Translations under genes and position numbers: made by a program | From: Ctenosaura bakeri | Taxonomy: Eukaryota; Chordata; Lepidosauria; Squamata; Iguanidae | Direction of reading: 5' to 3' | DNA length: 64,000 nt | Assembly: GCA_948474755.1 (NCBI GenBank) | Contig: CAOLHI010001243.1 | Coordinates: forward strand, 124,001 to 188,000 | The notes under the pieces: generated by a model | Told to the model about the DNA's origin: nothing | Databases searched by the model: none | What the model saw: only the letters and a program-made list of their open reading frames with translations | Shown: positions 21,337 through 33,044 of the stretch, one piece after another | Numbering within the stretch: the stretch's first letter is position 1 | Layout of the letters: the number at the start of each line of letters is the position of its first letter

Positions 21337-22190
21337 ACAGAGTGGAAAATCATAGAATAATAAATTTAGAAGGGGAGGAAAGGATCTAATCCAACCCCCT
21401 GCAATGTGGATTTATACAAATGAAGCACTTCCAAAAGATGGACATTCAACCTCTGTTAATACTTCCAAAAGAAAGAGAGCCCATCATCTTTTTCAGTTTT
21501 AGCATCAACAAGTTCTTCCTAATGTTTAGGTAGAATGTCTCTTTTTGTAATTTTAATCCTTTAGCTCTTGTTCTAGCCTCTGAAGCAGTAGGGGAAAAAA
21601 AAGCTTGCTGTGTCATCTCCATGACATTCCTTCAAATATTTCAAGAAGACTATCGTATCACTGTTCTATCTTTTCTTCTCCAAGTTAAACATAGGCCATT
21701 TCTGCATGGGGCGAGGGAATCGCCCCGTGACGCTACTCACTGGACTTTTCGGCTCCCCGGTCTGGTCCATGCTTCTCTGTAGCAGTCCTTGGCTGCCACT
21801 CCGCCCTGCTTCGGGGACAAAAATGGCGGCAACCACTGAAGCTCGCCAGCCTAAAGTCCGCCCCGGCAGATCGCAGGCTTGCACCAATGCGAGCCTGCGA
21901 ATCTGCATATGGGAGCAGGCTCGCAGTGGGGCGCTCTCTGCTTTTGAAAGACCTGTTTTTAGCAGTCTTTCAAAAGCACACTGGATGACCACTTGGGGTC
22001 GTTCGGGAGCGGGCTGGACTGCGGATCTACATTAAATAGGTCCGACCCAGTCCGGACCCAGGTGCAGACGTCCTCCCTGGAGGACGCTCTGCCCTGTTTA
22101 AAAACCCCCGCATGAAAATGGCCATAGTCAACTCCCTAAGCTGTTCCTCAGAGTACTTGTCCTCTGCTAAGTTCCATCCTACAGTGCTGC
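21337..22190 (-). mobile_element. CR1 LINE 3' end, split by a MITE
   Basis: On the minus strand this is the 3' end of a CR1 element. It has the tail ATCATAGAATAATA and, at intervals, TCCAACCCCCTGCAATG, GTTCTTCCTAATGTTTAGGT, and CTTCTCCAAGTTAAACATA up to 21693. The sequence resumes at 22124 with AACTCCCTAAGCTGTTCCTC. The same region on the plus strand is seen at 32180-32660. MITE M6 interrupts it at an ATA site. Confidence 0.8.
21694..22123 (+). mobile_element. MITE, subfamily B (copy M6)
   Basis: Starts GGCCATTTCTGCATG and ends CATGAAAATGGCC, with ATA at 21691-21693 and 22124-22126. A perfect 12-bp hairpin (21941-21952 with 21965-21976) and a GTCCTCC/GGAGGAC hairpin (22070-22085) lie inside. 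It is GC-rich and non-coding. It is the reverse complement of the copies at 45248 and 52525. Its insertion into CR1 fixes both ends exactly. Confidence 0.9.
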
Positions 22191-23267
22191 ACTTTGAAAA
22201 TATGGTCAGGTGATTTAGTGTATGCCTGATCTCACAACAGGGACCTAAAATGCTATAGCCTTTGCTATAATCACAGGGGTACAGCAGCCTGGTTTATTTA
22301 CATAGGATGGAGTAACAGGCCATGGAGTTTTGGACAGGCTCTGCTGCTCTGAAAAAGCAAAGTGAGGGGAAAAAAAAAACGGAAATCTATCTTGTCTGTT
22401 TTGACTTTTTCCAAGGACAAAGGAACTAGGAAGAACTCACTTGACTGAAGAGAAGTCCTTCTGACATCCTTAGAGTATTCCATTGCTAGTGTTTTGAATT
22501 TACCACAGAACATGTTTCCTATTAACCAAAGGAGAATATAGCATTGTTTTAAAAAAATATCTGTGCTAAGTCTGACTTTAGAGTCCCTCCACAAGCTGCA
22601 CAACCAGTAAAAATCAGAGGGTTTATTTCTTAAATTCTAGATTTTTAGTTCAGGCAGTTAATTGCCCTTCAAACACAATAATTTAGCTTCTGCATACTCT
22701 CTCTCTCTCTCTCACAGACACACACACACTTTTCAACAAAACACCACGGCAGAATGAGATAGAAGTAAGATTTTTTTTTTTAACCCCAGTGTACATCTGT
22801 TAGTCAGTCATTCTCGCCTCTCAGGTGTCAGGACTTAATTAGTGCCGTTTCTCTGGAACAATCTGTGAATACAAAAGCAACTGAGCTCTAGACTGATCAC
22901 TCCCATAGGAACACCAAATGGTGGTATATGTGCATATCATTAATATTGCTTTCAAATGATCTGTTTGGTTTCAGTGCATCTATTTGGGGTAACCTTGTCA
23001 GTCAGATATAAGTAATGAGCAAGTTGGAAAAAGTTCATCCAGCTGCTGAGAAAGTCTGGGAGAAAGAGAGAAGAAAGAAAAACTCTTCGTTTTCTCTGTA
23101 TTTGACTTACATCAGCAATACTAGGAGGAGCATAAAGTCTTGAGCGATGTTCAGTTTAATTCACATCAGTGTGAATTAAGGAATATGGATTTATTTTCTT
23201 GGAGCATTTCCTAGCACTTATGTTCATTCAGATTAATTTGTCCTTCAGTTTCACAGCCTCTTGCATT
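22191..23267. other. Unique DNA, possible conserved element
   Basis: A CT/CA microsatellite lies at 22699-22727. The stretch 22830-23060 is high-complexity and free of repeats and may be a conserved non-coding element; this is only an impression from its texture. Confidence 0.4.
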
Positions 23268-23645
23268 AGGACTTATTTATTTATTTAATCCTGCCTTTCT
23301 CCCAATGTGGTTTCCAAGACAGTGCGCAACATTTTAAAAACACAATATATACAAAAATCTTTCCATATCAAGATTAAAACATAATTAAATCAAATGTCCA
23401 TTTTAAAAAAACGTAAGTTAAAAATATAGGTTAAAAGCAGATTAAAAAATGCATAATAAAATACAAACAGCATCTTGCATGCAAAGTTATCCCCAATAAA
23501 AACCAAAATTATCCTTAAATAAAAAGTCTTTACCTGCCAGCAGAAAAGCAGTATGGATGGGTCCAACTGGACCTTCCAAGGAGAAGAGTTCGACAGTCTT
23601 TCTATATAAGAAATAGCGATAGTTGAGAGCATCTCAGTTAGTATT
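23268..23645 (-). repeat. LINE 3'-end repeat (copy R2)
   Basis: Begins TTATTTATTTATTTAATCC and GCCTTTCTCCCAATGTGG, followed by A-rich sequence, AAAAAGTCTTTACCTGCCAG and a worn GAAGAGTTCGACAGTC. It has the same order as R1 at 20250, in the same orientation. Confidence 0.7.
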
Positions 23646-25164
23646 GGCATGCATATTTGCTGTTTCTTCACAGAAGCTCCAAGAATAGAGCTGTTTTCAT
23701 CAAATATTTAATATTTTTATTTATGTTAGGACATTGGAACTCAATGTCTTACAAAATTATTTAGGTTTTAGAACTGAAGTTGGGGGAAAGAACTGTGACC
23801 ACAGTTAAAATAACTGTGTCTGCTCATAATTGTATATCTCGTATATTCCCTAGCTATTTTTAGTGGAGTGCAGAAAATATTCTCTTATTTTCTACATAGC
23901 CAATTTAGTTTACTACTTTAATATTGTTTTATCCTAAGTAAAATTTCAAATGCTTGTTGAAGAATAATCTTTGACCTTTTGTTAGTAAAGAGGTTTAAAA
24001 ATTCAGAAGGACACTGGACCTGTCCTTAGTCCTGATCATGGTCAATTTTGCTTTGCTGCATTTTTATTTATGCATGAAACCAAAAGTGCATTTGCCCTTA
24101 GAAATGTTAAATTGTTTGATGGAATAATGATCAATGGCTTCTCAAAAAGCTGATGTATGCCAACAGATGCATTTTTTTTAAAAAAAATTACAAATGCGAA
24201 CTGTTGCTGAAGACCTCGCAGAACATGAAAACAGCTCTCTGTGAGTAACAAAATGAAGAAAATACTGGTCACCTCCATCTTCTCATTCAGCAGAAATGAA
24301 TATCTGTTGGGGAGTCATTAAAATTGTGCTGGACTACTTTATCATCCAATGAGATGGTATACCATAACACCTGTGTTTTAGATGGAATGGTTTTATGTTG
24401 GTGTGGACATCAGTCTATAGTGAGTCATGAGCTGAGAGTCAGGAGACAAACTTGAAGGTCTGGAGAACCAGCCATGAGATAGATACTAACAGCAGCTTGG
24501 ATTGGCAGACAAACCAGAAGCCAAAACTAAGCCAGGAGACAAGATTTGAAAAAAGACCAGAGACAAGACACATTCGATCTTGAACAGACCTTATCGCTTA
24601 AGCAAAGCTCAGGTACACCAGGAAGTTTTATTATATTCTTTCCTGTGCAGAAGGATCCAATGGCTGTCTAGGGCAGACGAAGATAGTGCAGGTCTGGAAG
24701 GTTTCTGCTGTACTGGGCAGTGGCCCATGATTTCTGCCAACATAAGAATATAGTCAATGTAGTTGGTAAAATAAGTGCTCATGTATTAGCTTGCAGATAT
24801 TTATAATAATGATTTCAACTTCCTTTCTAGTTCTTTTTTATCTCAGTACTCCTTAATATGGTTCAGAAATACACCTAGTTAATATTTGAATAAATACATA
24901 AATAAAATAAGTATTATGTAATATGATATTTCCTATAAAAAGATGAAGTTCAAAGTTGTTCAAGATAGGTAAGGAGAGTTGGCTAAATTATAATTCTACA
25001 GGAATAAGAGTGATATCACATTCATGTTTAGTACTGAAACTAGCAAATCGTTAGGAAAAAAATTAAGTGTTAACTTGTAAAGATGAAAATTTATGTCAAC
25101 TAAGAAGGCTGGAAGCTGTGGTGCTGACTGTACACCTTCTGTTGGACATCTTGGGAAAATGAAG
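23646..25164. other. Unique AT-rich DNA, nothing recognised
   Basis: Short open frames only. No repeat family recognised. Confidence 0.5.
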
Positions 25165-25480
25165 ACTGCATTATATATTTATTTTATTAAATTTTTATAT
25201 CGCACCTTATATCAAAGGATCTGAGGATAATGTATAATAAATTCAATTTGAATAGTTCAAAACAATTTAAGACAATGAGAATAATTGCCCATTTCTAACA
25301 GCATATTAAGTCATTTAAAGCTCAAAACAGGACAGATTAAAGGCTGTTAAAACAATCTAGAACCATTCACATGTGCAAATTTGGATAAGATCATTCATGC
25401 CCCCCAAACTTTAGTAAACAGTCATGTTTTTACTTGGAACCACAATGACGGTAGCGCTGGTATCAGCCTATAGGTGCTAC
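25165..25480 (-). repeat. LINE 3'-end repeat (copy R3), diverged
   Basis: TATTTATTTTATTAAATTTT, TATCGCACCTTATATC, A-rich middle, then AACAGTCATGTTTTTACTTG and GGTAGCGCTGGTATCAGCC follow the same plan as R1 and R2. Confidence 0.5.
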
Positions 25481-26108
25481 TGGACATATGGAGTGCTCAT
25501 GTTCTGACTTGTTCCATGTCTCATGAAACTTTCCCATTATACACAAAAAACTGTAAGTAGCAAGCTTTCCCTTCTCCCTAATTTGTTGTTATATTTCTCT
25601 TTTATTTTGTACTTTATTTCAATATAAAATTCTTAGGGCAAAAAAAATACAAAACCAAAACCAAAACTGAAAAGAAAAGCTACAAAAGTTTCTATATTAC
25701 AAATTTCCCATTAAAAAAAAATTAAATCTAGTCATAGCTACTGGAATCTTAGTCCTGTAAGTCTTCTCTGTTCTACTACAGTAGTACTGGACAAAGGCCG
25801 ATTGAGCAAAGGTCATCCCCCTTCCTGCATTCCATTCCTAGCAGACAACACTTATGATTTGGCACACTGCAAATGGTTTATATCACAGCTGGCCACCATT
25901 TTGACTAATTTTCAACCCCACATTTTTTTAAAGAGGAAGTAGGGGCTCTGAGACAATAAGGTAATAACCCACATGTTGGGATGTTTTTGGCCAGTTTATG
26001 GTGCAATTAAAAAAAATGATTCTGGAGGCTTTGGATGGCTTTTAGGAAGCTTTAGGGCCTATACTTTAGGGCCTATAAAGTAAAGGATATCTGTACTTTA
26101 GTGACTAC
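25481..26108. other. Mostly unique; possible L1-like A-rich end
   Basis: TTTTGTACTTTATTTCAATA then a run of A and AAAACC repeats at 25638-25675 looks like the end of an L1-type element on the plus strand, but no coding part is visible. GGGCCTATA is repeated within 26052-26080. Confidence 0.35.
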
Positions 26109-26768
26109 ACTTTGGAGCTTTAGACTATGATGTCCAACATGACTAGGGCCCTTTCCACACGCGGGCGAAGAAATGGCCGGAAACACGCTGAAATGGAGCT
26201 TACTTTAAAGTGGGTAAGTCCGTCGACAGTGGAGCAGCGCGTTTTCATTGCTCCACACTCGTCGGCATCCCGCGGCATCCTGCAGCACCCAAAATGGCTG
26301 CTTACGACTGGTGGAGGCTCTCCACCAACCAGAGAAGCTCACCAGCCGGAAATCCTGCCCCCGGCAGATCTGCAGGCACGCACTTGCGCATGCCTACAAA
26401 TCCACACTGGGCGCTGCGACGCGGCTGCACAGGGCTGCACGCCCCGTGCCTTTTAAAAACCACATGAAAAGTGATTTTTAAAAAGCACGCGGTGGCGCCA
26501 CTTCTGGGCACCCTAGCGTGGATTGGGGTGTGGAATTAGTCTAAAGTAATCCACCCCAATCCACTTTACGGTGTAGACGACCTCCCACGGAGGTCGCGCT
26601 ACCACGTGTTATTTCCCCATGTGGAAAGGGCCTAGGATTTGATTCCCTGCTCAGCCATGGAAACCCACTGGGTGATCTTGGGCACATCCCACAGTTGCAG
26701 CCCCGTGATAGGTTTGCCTTAGGATTGCCATAAATCAGAAATGACTTGAAGGTACACAATAGCAACAA
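26109..26768 (+). mobile_element. tRNA-derived SINE (copy S4), split by a MITE
   Basis: The head part TAGACTATGATGTCC...GACTAG (to 26146) continues after the MITE at 26633 as TAGGATTTGATTCCCTGC with AACCCACTGGGTGATC, GATAGGTTTGCCTTAGG and a tail ending ATAGCAACAAAAATG. Joined, box B reads GGATTTGATTCC. The 5' boundary is worn and approximate. Confidence 0.7.
26147..26632 (+). mobile_element. MITE related to subfamily B (copy M7) inside a SINE
   Basis: Starts GGCCCTTTCCACACG and ends ATGTGGAAAGGGCC, with TAG at 26144-26146 and 26633-26635. It contains a GTGGAGCAG / CTCCAC hairpin, a CACATGAAAAGTG hairpin near 26460-26475 and a CCTCC...GGAGG hairpin near 26581-26594. Open frames through it are chance frames of GC-rich DNA. 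Confidence 0.85.
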
Positions 26769-26942
26769 AAATGACAATAATGCACTGCTACTGGTGCATC
26801 AAGCAGATACAAGGTAGGAGGGAAGAAAGAGGTAAAGAGGTAAACTTTCTTCCTTTCCTTTCTGCTGTTTTGGCTGCTTTCCCTACTTTCACTTGATTTA
26901 ATTTTAATTTTATTCCACCGTTTCCTCAAGACTGGGACCTAA

Positions 26943-27108
26943 GGTCATTTCCACACTAGACTGTTATAGTGCTATTATTCCACTTTCAACATCCTATGGA
27001 ATCCTGAATCTTGAAGTTTGCCTGAGGCCTCTCCCTAAACTGCAAATCCCAGGATTTTTCAGGATGTTGAAAGTGGAATAATAGCACTATAACAGCATGG
27101 AAATGCCC
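26943..27108 (+). mobile_element. Foldback MITE (copy F4)
   Basis: Starts GGTCATTTCCACACTAG and ends CATGGAAATGCCC, with TAA on both sides (26940-26942 and 27109-27111). The arms carry AGTGCTATTATTCCAC and its complement, with ACATCCTATGGAATCC at the inner left. Confidence 0.85.
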
Positions 27109-27387
27109 TAAGGCAGCTTACAGATAAAAGAAATACAGCTAGAATCAGTAGGGACACATGCCAGTTCTTGGTGCTGGTCATCTACCAAGCCAGCCAAAGC
27201 CATTTATGTCCCATAACGGGCCTGAAGCCAGAATGAAATGGATCTAGGTAATTTGTCTCATCCAGGAACCCCTTGATCTGGAAGGCCACCACATGCTCAG
27301 TGCTCAAATGCTCTTGGGTTGTGTATATGTATTTAGTTAGGGACACTGAAATTTTATGGCTTCATCACTTTCAAGGTATTTTATCTT

Positions 27388-27640
27388 GTTTATTTATTCT
27401 TTAGATTTATGCCCTACCTTTCTCTGAAGAATAGTGTACAAAGTGCCAAAACTCAAATAAGCAAATGATATCAAAAATTACATATGAGAAGGAGAAATAA
27501 GAACACACTGATTCTTAAAAGCTTCCCTCTACTCCAACTCAGATAAATTGCCAAAAGCCTGCCTCAATACCTACATCATGTATTTGGAGCACTGCACATA
27601 TGGAACATAATTGCTCCTGGGATACACTTTAAAATGTTTT
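27388..27640 (-). repeat. LINE 3'-end repeat (copy R4), diverged
   Basis: TTGTTTATTTATTC, TTATGCCCTACCTTTCTCTG, AAAGCCTGCCTCAATACC. It has the same plan as R1 and R2 but is more decayed. Confidence 0.5.
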
Positions 27641-28004
27641 AAAAGCATTTCTTGAGAAAACTACACATATTGTGTTTCAGCAAGTTAGATAGTATTCTAT
27701 CAAGAACTGTAGTGAATATAAACCTTAATGAAAGTGTCTTCCATTTAATTATGCCCATTTATATATGCATCAGTCACTATGACATATATGAGTTATGTTA
27801 TGTGAATTGCCAAGATAACATCAGCCAGAAGTAGGTCAGGACATCCAGTGGATGAGGTCAGAGCTGGAATGAATTCAAAGCAGGAAGTTCAAAAGCAAAC
27901 TCAAAGCCTCCTTATCAGAAAGATCATCATTTTCAGGAGAAACTTTAGTTTTAAACAACAAATTGGATACTAATTATATCTGCAAAGAAAACAGAATGCC
28001 AAAA

Positions 28005-28275
28005 TTTTTTAAATTTTTTTTCATGATTAACTTTTTATTTAAAAAATCATTACAAATATATTGGTTAAAAGTTCCCACAGTTAGAAAAACAAATAATCAA
28101 AACAGAGGGAAAAAGAAAAGAAGATGGATAGCACATAGAAATAAAGAGAAAGAACAAAGAAAACATGGATTATTCCTTTTACCATCAACCAAAAACATTG
28201 TTCATACATTTTTTTCCCTCAGAACTCCTTATTTGTCTTTAGTTGGAGTGAAATCTAAAGTCTGAATTCACCTTT
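28005..28275 (-). mobile_element. Possible L1-like 3' untranslated region
   Basis: A/T-rich block bounded by T runs, reading on the minus strand as an A-rich LINE-type 3' end. No coding part is recognisable. It could also be simple AT-rich DNA. Confidence 0.3.
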
Positions 28276-31200
28276 TTTTTTCACAATTTTTTAAAAAATT
28301 AATGCATGAAGCTTTAGTTGATTTCATACATTTCTGAATTTTGGGGGTTTTTTTTCATCAATTTCACATCTACTTTAGTGATACAGTATTCCCACAAAAG
28401 ATGTGGAGATAGAAAATTCAGACATTTGCTATCCTTTCCCTTCCTGTGCCCACATCAAGCATTGGCTGCAATAGGAGTAAAAATACCTAGTAGTCCCAAG
28501 ACTGGCACAATTTTCATCTCTTTTCAGGGTATTCTCAGGGGGATGGAGAACTTTAGATTCTCCCTTCCTATTCTACTGCTGGAGCAGTTCAGGTAATGAT
28601 GGCAGGAGAGCTTTGCACACCTATAACAAGAATGCCTCTGCCTGCAGACCTCCTTGTCCATAGCATCTAATGGCCTCCTACTCTGTCCCCTGTTGGAAGA
28701 TGGCTTTGTTTTCTAAATTATTTTATGGCACGAAATGATTCTAAATATGTTTGTGTGTACTCCATTATTCAGTCATAAAGCCCCCTAGAAAAGCTTACAG
28801 AGCCAACGAAAAACTGGGGGAAGCCCAGTGAAACAGATCTCTCTGCAGAGAAGATGATAGCCCTAGTTTTCCTTCTCTGTTCTTCCACTGCTTCAAAACA
28901 ACTTTACTGATTGATTGTGAAACTATTTCAAGAGTCTTTTAAGACACCATTTTAGATGATACACAATATGTATTTTATGGCACTGGAATACTTTCACGTT
29001 TGCCACCTCAACAAACCATATAAAGAATACAACATGGTTGGTACAGCCAAAGATCAGCCCGTTAGTGAGTGAGTAGAAGAAAAATTTTGTATTGTTATGT
29101 ACTCGATAATGAATCAATACTATTAATACAATCCAACAGGCTGCTGAAAGTGAAAGCTGTGACATCTCATTATACCCAGTTTCCGATATTTTATTGTTTG
29201 AGATATGCTCTGGTTGTGCTTTCTTTATAGCTACAAGTACAGAAATGTTATTTTAGAAAACTCTATTCAGAGTTTCGATTTTTATCACTGGAACTTTAAG
29301 AATGGCAAATAGAATAGGTAGCAGTGAATTAAAGAATATATAACATTGCAAAACTGTACTAGGAAAAAAGTGTACAGCATCTAAGATAGGTTTTTAAAAT
29401 AAATATGTCCTTCAATTCAGGCATGTTTATGTGTATCTTTCTAGGGAACAAAAATGCCATGATCTTGCATACTATAGGATCAGCTTGCAGAATTTATCAT
29501 GCTCCATGTTAGTACCATAGTGACAAGAAGAATTAAGATTAATGTTCATGAGACGGGTGAACATTGTCCTCATTCAACTTTTTAAAGCAAAACCTCATAT
29601 AATAAATTCCTGCTTCCTTGAATGTAGACATATGGTCCAGGCCTAAATATTATCTGTGACATCAAACATATGTTCAGGATGGAACAGATGAACTACTGTT
29701 TGCAGTATACTATTTTATGTTCTCTAGGCTCTTATACTAGAACAGATGTTTGGAATGAGAACTTATGAGGAAGCCAGTTTTTGGAAGACTCAGTAGACAT
29801 TTAAAGGTGAGGCCATATTTGGGACATTACAAACAACTCAGCTAGCGAATCGTGAGCCCCTGAATGACCTGACTAAAGTTAAAGTGGAGTGTTTCTACAT
29901 GAGGCATTTAGCAGAATTGCCATGTTTAATTCCCCAATTTTATAGTGTACACACATATCATCATCATTATGTCACTATAAGCCCATATTTTTCCTATAGT
30001 TCTTCCATCTTTTCCCACACTGCAGAAAATGATATTGTTTCTGGAAGAAAGTAAGAACAATGGAATCTCCATTACTAAGGCCAAGATCCTTCATCCACAT
30101 GGCCAGAGTGTAACTGTCTAATTTTGCAGATGTACCAGGCTGCCTGCTTGTCCTGAGTGAGACAGCATCCCAGTGCAGAAATATGTGGTCCATAGCCATG
30201 TAGTGTTTGAGGGAGGGAAGAAGTTGCCCGACCACTAGCCAGTTGCAGTTTTGCAACTGGATATGAAGGGCATACTGCTTTACCATATAAACATGTATCT
30301 GAAAAGCAGTGCCTTCTTCCATCACCCAGCTCCAAAACTGCACCTGCCTGTTGCTTGCATGCTCTTCCCCTCTCCCAACTACTACATGGTTGCAGAGGTG
30401 TGTACCTCACAGTGGAGTTTCTGCCTTCCTCATGGGGAGATACAGGGAATATCTCCTTTTGCCATACTTGTAACTTAACATAGACCAGCAGAATTCCAGC
30501 CATAGATTCTTTTGGATCACTCCTTTAAAATCCTCTTCAGGGTGTAAGAATGGAGGGTGAAGAGGTTGTGTAATCCAACCTCGCCTCCTTCACCTCAGAA
30601 CTCTGTGTGTTGATGCGGAAGTTCTGCAAGGGGTCTGGACGTGCATTTCTGTAAACAGAGTTCAAAGTTCCATTGACTTTGGAGCCCTAAGGCTAATTCC
30701 AAAGAGAAAGAGCCCTTGCTTTTCAAAATAATAGGCACTGTGCATCTGCTCTGTCTTCCCCCACCTCAATGGATGTTTTCCAATAAGAAAAAAGATGGGA
30801 GAAATAAAAGGAAAGCATGAAGGGTCTGCAAACTGATGGGAGCATTATTAAGAACTTCTTCAGTGTGGAATGGGGAATTAGGAAATCATGATAAAATTGC
30901 AGTTTAGAAAACCCTGAAATATCCTGGGCCATCTAATTGTTTGCCTCCATAGTAATTATAGAACAGAAGCCAAATCATGGAGCTCCATAACAGCTGGAAC
31001 AAGCACACAAAAGATAAGGATGTATTACTGAGGATAGCTATGGGCTATGTCAAGCAGATGATTTTCACCACTTGGAATTGTGGAGCACTTTTGCACCTTC
31101 CTATTAGACCTATTTTCTAGCTTAAACCTGAAAGTATATTTTTAAATGTCAAATGCAGTGAGGGGTAAAAGAACTCCTGAGAGCCCTGCTCTGATCCACC

Positions 31201-31358
31201 ATGAATTATTTCTCCCATCTGTTTTGGGTAAAGATTGTATTTCAGTTACTACATTAGAGAGGAGAGAAGAGCAAGGAGGATGATTACTTGTTAGTATGAA
31301 TTGATTAATCTCAGCGGGAAGAAAAGGTTTGAAAACGTTTATTCTCACAACAGGGATT
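28276..31358. other. Unique DNA, no gene seen
   Basis: Three kilobases without a recognisable repeat. Two overlapping minus-strand frames of 122 and 142 codons (29975-30503) have no familiar motif and no splice context, so I do not call them. Confidence 0.5.
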
Positions 31359-31452
31359 TACAGGATAGTGCACCTGCCATACATGTGGGGGTTCTGTTCC
31401 AGGAACCCCCATGTAAAACAAAAAAACATGAGTGTTGCATCCCATTGTAGTC

Positions 31453-31985
31453 TGTGATAGATGATGATGCTGTGATTGAGGACCAACTGATTGTGCAGGG
31501 AGCCGAGCCGGTGATTGAGCAAGTCAACCTGCAAACATCCCCTGTACTGGAAGGTCAAACAGAGACTGAGTTGCCCCAGCCAGCTCATGATGGAGAAGGA
31601 ACCAGCAGTGATGCAGAGGAGTTGCAGCCAGCTGTGCCCATCAGCCCTCAATCACACAGAAGGCTGAAACGGGCTGCTGAGAGGGAGGCTGCTTGGACTA
31701 GGCTGAGGAAACAATAACGAGCAGCACTTGCTCACAGGAGCTATTTAAGTCTGCCGATGTGGCTGCTCCTTGCTTGCAGCAAATTATTAGCAAACCCTCA
31801 CAATCTTTGTGTCTCCTGCTCCCTGAAACCCTCTGGATGGATCTCTGCCTCCCAAACCTTTGGACTGGATCTTGATCTGGTCTGGCTTGTGTTTTCCTGG
31901 AGTTTGGTGTATTCGGGCTCCCCAAGTGTTCCTGACCTCTCTCCTAGCTTGCTCGCTGCGGCCTGGCAGGGAAAGATCCCTGACA
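31453..31985 (+). mobile_element. Solo LTR (533 bp) inside the Tigger-type element
   Basis: Begins TGTGATAG and ends CCCTGACA, with GTAGTC on both sides (31447-31452 and 31986-31991), a 6-bp target duplication as made by some endogenous retrovirus classes. CTATTTAAG at about 31741-31749 may be the TATA region, which would set the plus orientation. No canonical AATAAA is visible. It is unrelated in sequence to the LTRs at 11251 and 41763. Confidence 0.8.
31454..31717 (+). CDS. Open frame within the LTR U3 region, 87 codons, function unknown
   Basis: The frame opens one base inside the LTR and stays open for half of it. The protein is acidic at first (MIDDDAVIEDQ) and ends in a basic tail (HRRLKRAAEREAAW...). 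In a complete element it could be the C-terminus of an upstream gene running into the 3' LTR, because in a solo LTR the start has no promoter of its own. It matches no family I recognise and may be chance. Confidence 0.3.
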   Translation: MIDDDAVIEDQLIVQGAEPVIEQVNLQTSPVLEGQTETELPQPAHDGEGTSSDAEELQPAVPISPQSHRRLKRAAEREAAWTRLRKQ

Positions 31986-32179
31986 GTAGTCAATAGATGC
32001 AATGTGCATGCATTTGTGGCAGTACAGGCATATGCCAGTTGCATCCATTGACTATAATGGGATGCAACAGTTCATGTCACCTCACATTCATGTTTACAGA
32101 GGTTACACCAGAGAAGGACACACTGTATGTCCCTTTTTAATGCTCTGAAGATCTTATTCATTTATCTACATTTGAATGT

Positions 32180-32660
32180 GTGTCTTTTATAATGTGTGAC
32201 AAGTGGGAATGTGTCCAGAGGAGAGCAACCAAAATGGTGAAGGGTCTGGAAATCCTGCCCTATGAGGAATGGCTTAGGGAGCTAGGTATGTTCAGCCTGA
32301 CAAAAAGAAGGTTAAGAGGTGACATGATAGCCATGTTTACATACTTGGAAGGATGTCCTACTGAAGATGAAGCAAACTTGTTTTCTGCTGCTCCCGAGAG
32401 TAGGACACAGAGCAATTAATTCAAACTACAGGAAAAGATATTTTACCTAAACATTAGGAAGAACTTCCTGACAGTAAGAGCTGTTCCACAAGAGCAGTGG
32501 AATGTGCTGCCTGAGAATGTGGTGGAGCCACCTTCTTTGGAAGTTTTTAAACAGAGGCTGGATGGCCATTTGATGGGGGTGCTTGAGTGTATGTTCCTAC
32601 ATGGAAGGGGGTTGGACTTGACTGCCATTGTGGTCTCTTCCAGCTCTATGATTCTATGCA
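32180..32660 (+). pseudogene. CR1 LINE 3' end with C-terminus of the reverse transcriptase ORF
   Basis: The frame at 32180-32419 reads VQRRATKMVKGLEILPYEEW and then a LFSL-like FSLTKRRLRGDMIAMF segment, typical of the end of CR1 ORF2. Out of frame after 32419 the sequence continues with NVVEPPSLEVFKQRLDGHL. The element ends CTCTATGATTCTATG at about 32657, the ATTCTATG-type tail of CR1. A frameshift separates the two coding parts, so it is dead and 5'-truncated. Confidence 0.85.
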
Positions 32661-33044
32661 CTAACTTCCATTATATCTCATTTGGATATATTGTCAACTT
32701 ATACTAATGTCTATTCCAACTCTATAAATATCCTTCCAACCTTTCCTTTCTTCTGTTTTTCTTTTTCCTCCTATTTTAAATTTGAATTAAAATCATCTTT
32801 AAAAAGGAGATCAAAGACAGAGGTAAAAAGTTCATAGTTTGTTGTTTGAGGGTATCATCAGGAAAGGTTTTCAGACAACTTCTGGGTTAAACAATAATGA
32901 TTCTAGCAGCAACAGCAGTGGGACCAAAGTGTTTCAATCGACTTTAAAAAATTTACCACTGTCTTGAATGCTGCAAAAGATGTCATGCTGAGACTAAAAG
33001 TCAATGGACTGACTTGACATGGGTTGTGCATAGATCTGAGCTTG
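32661..33044. other. Mostly unique; possible LINE tail
   Basis: CCTTTCCTTTCTTCTG followed by AATTAAAATCATC and a short A run (32735-32818) resembles an L1-type 3' end, weakly. Confidence 0.35.

Larger units (their letters stand above)
31361..32125. mobile_element. Probable pogo/Tigger-type element split by an LTR
   Basis: TA precedes CAGGATAG at 31361, and CACTG is followed by TA at 32126. The left part holds a hairpin of GTGGGGGTTC and GAACCCCCAT (about 31385-31413). GTTGCATCCCATT in the left part and AATGGGATGCAAC in the right part are exact complements, which shows the two sides belong to one palindromic element. The end match is weak. Confidence 0.45.

Noticed and set aside
29975..30503. 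Two overlapping minus-strand frames of 122 and 142 codons
   Set aside because: No known motif, no splice context, and two frames in the same DNA cannot both be supported. Left as chance.
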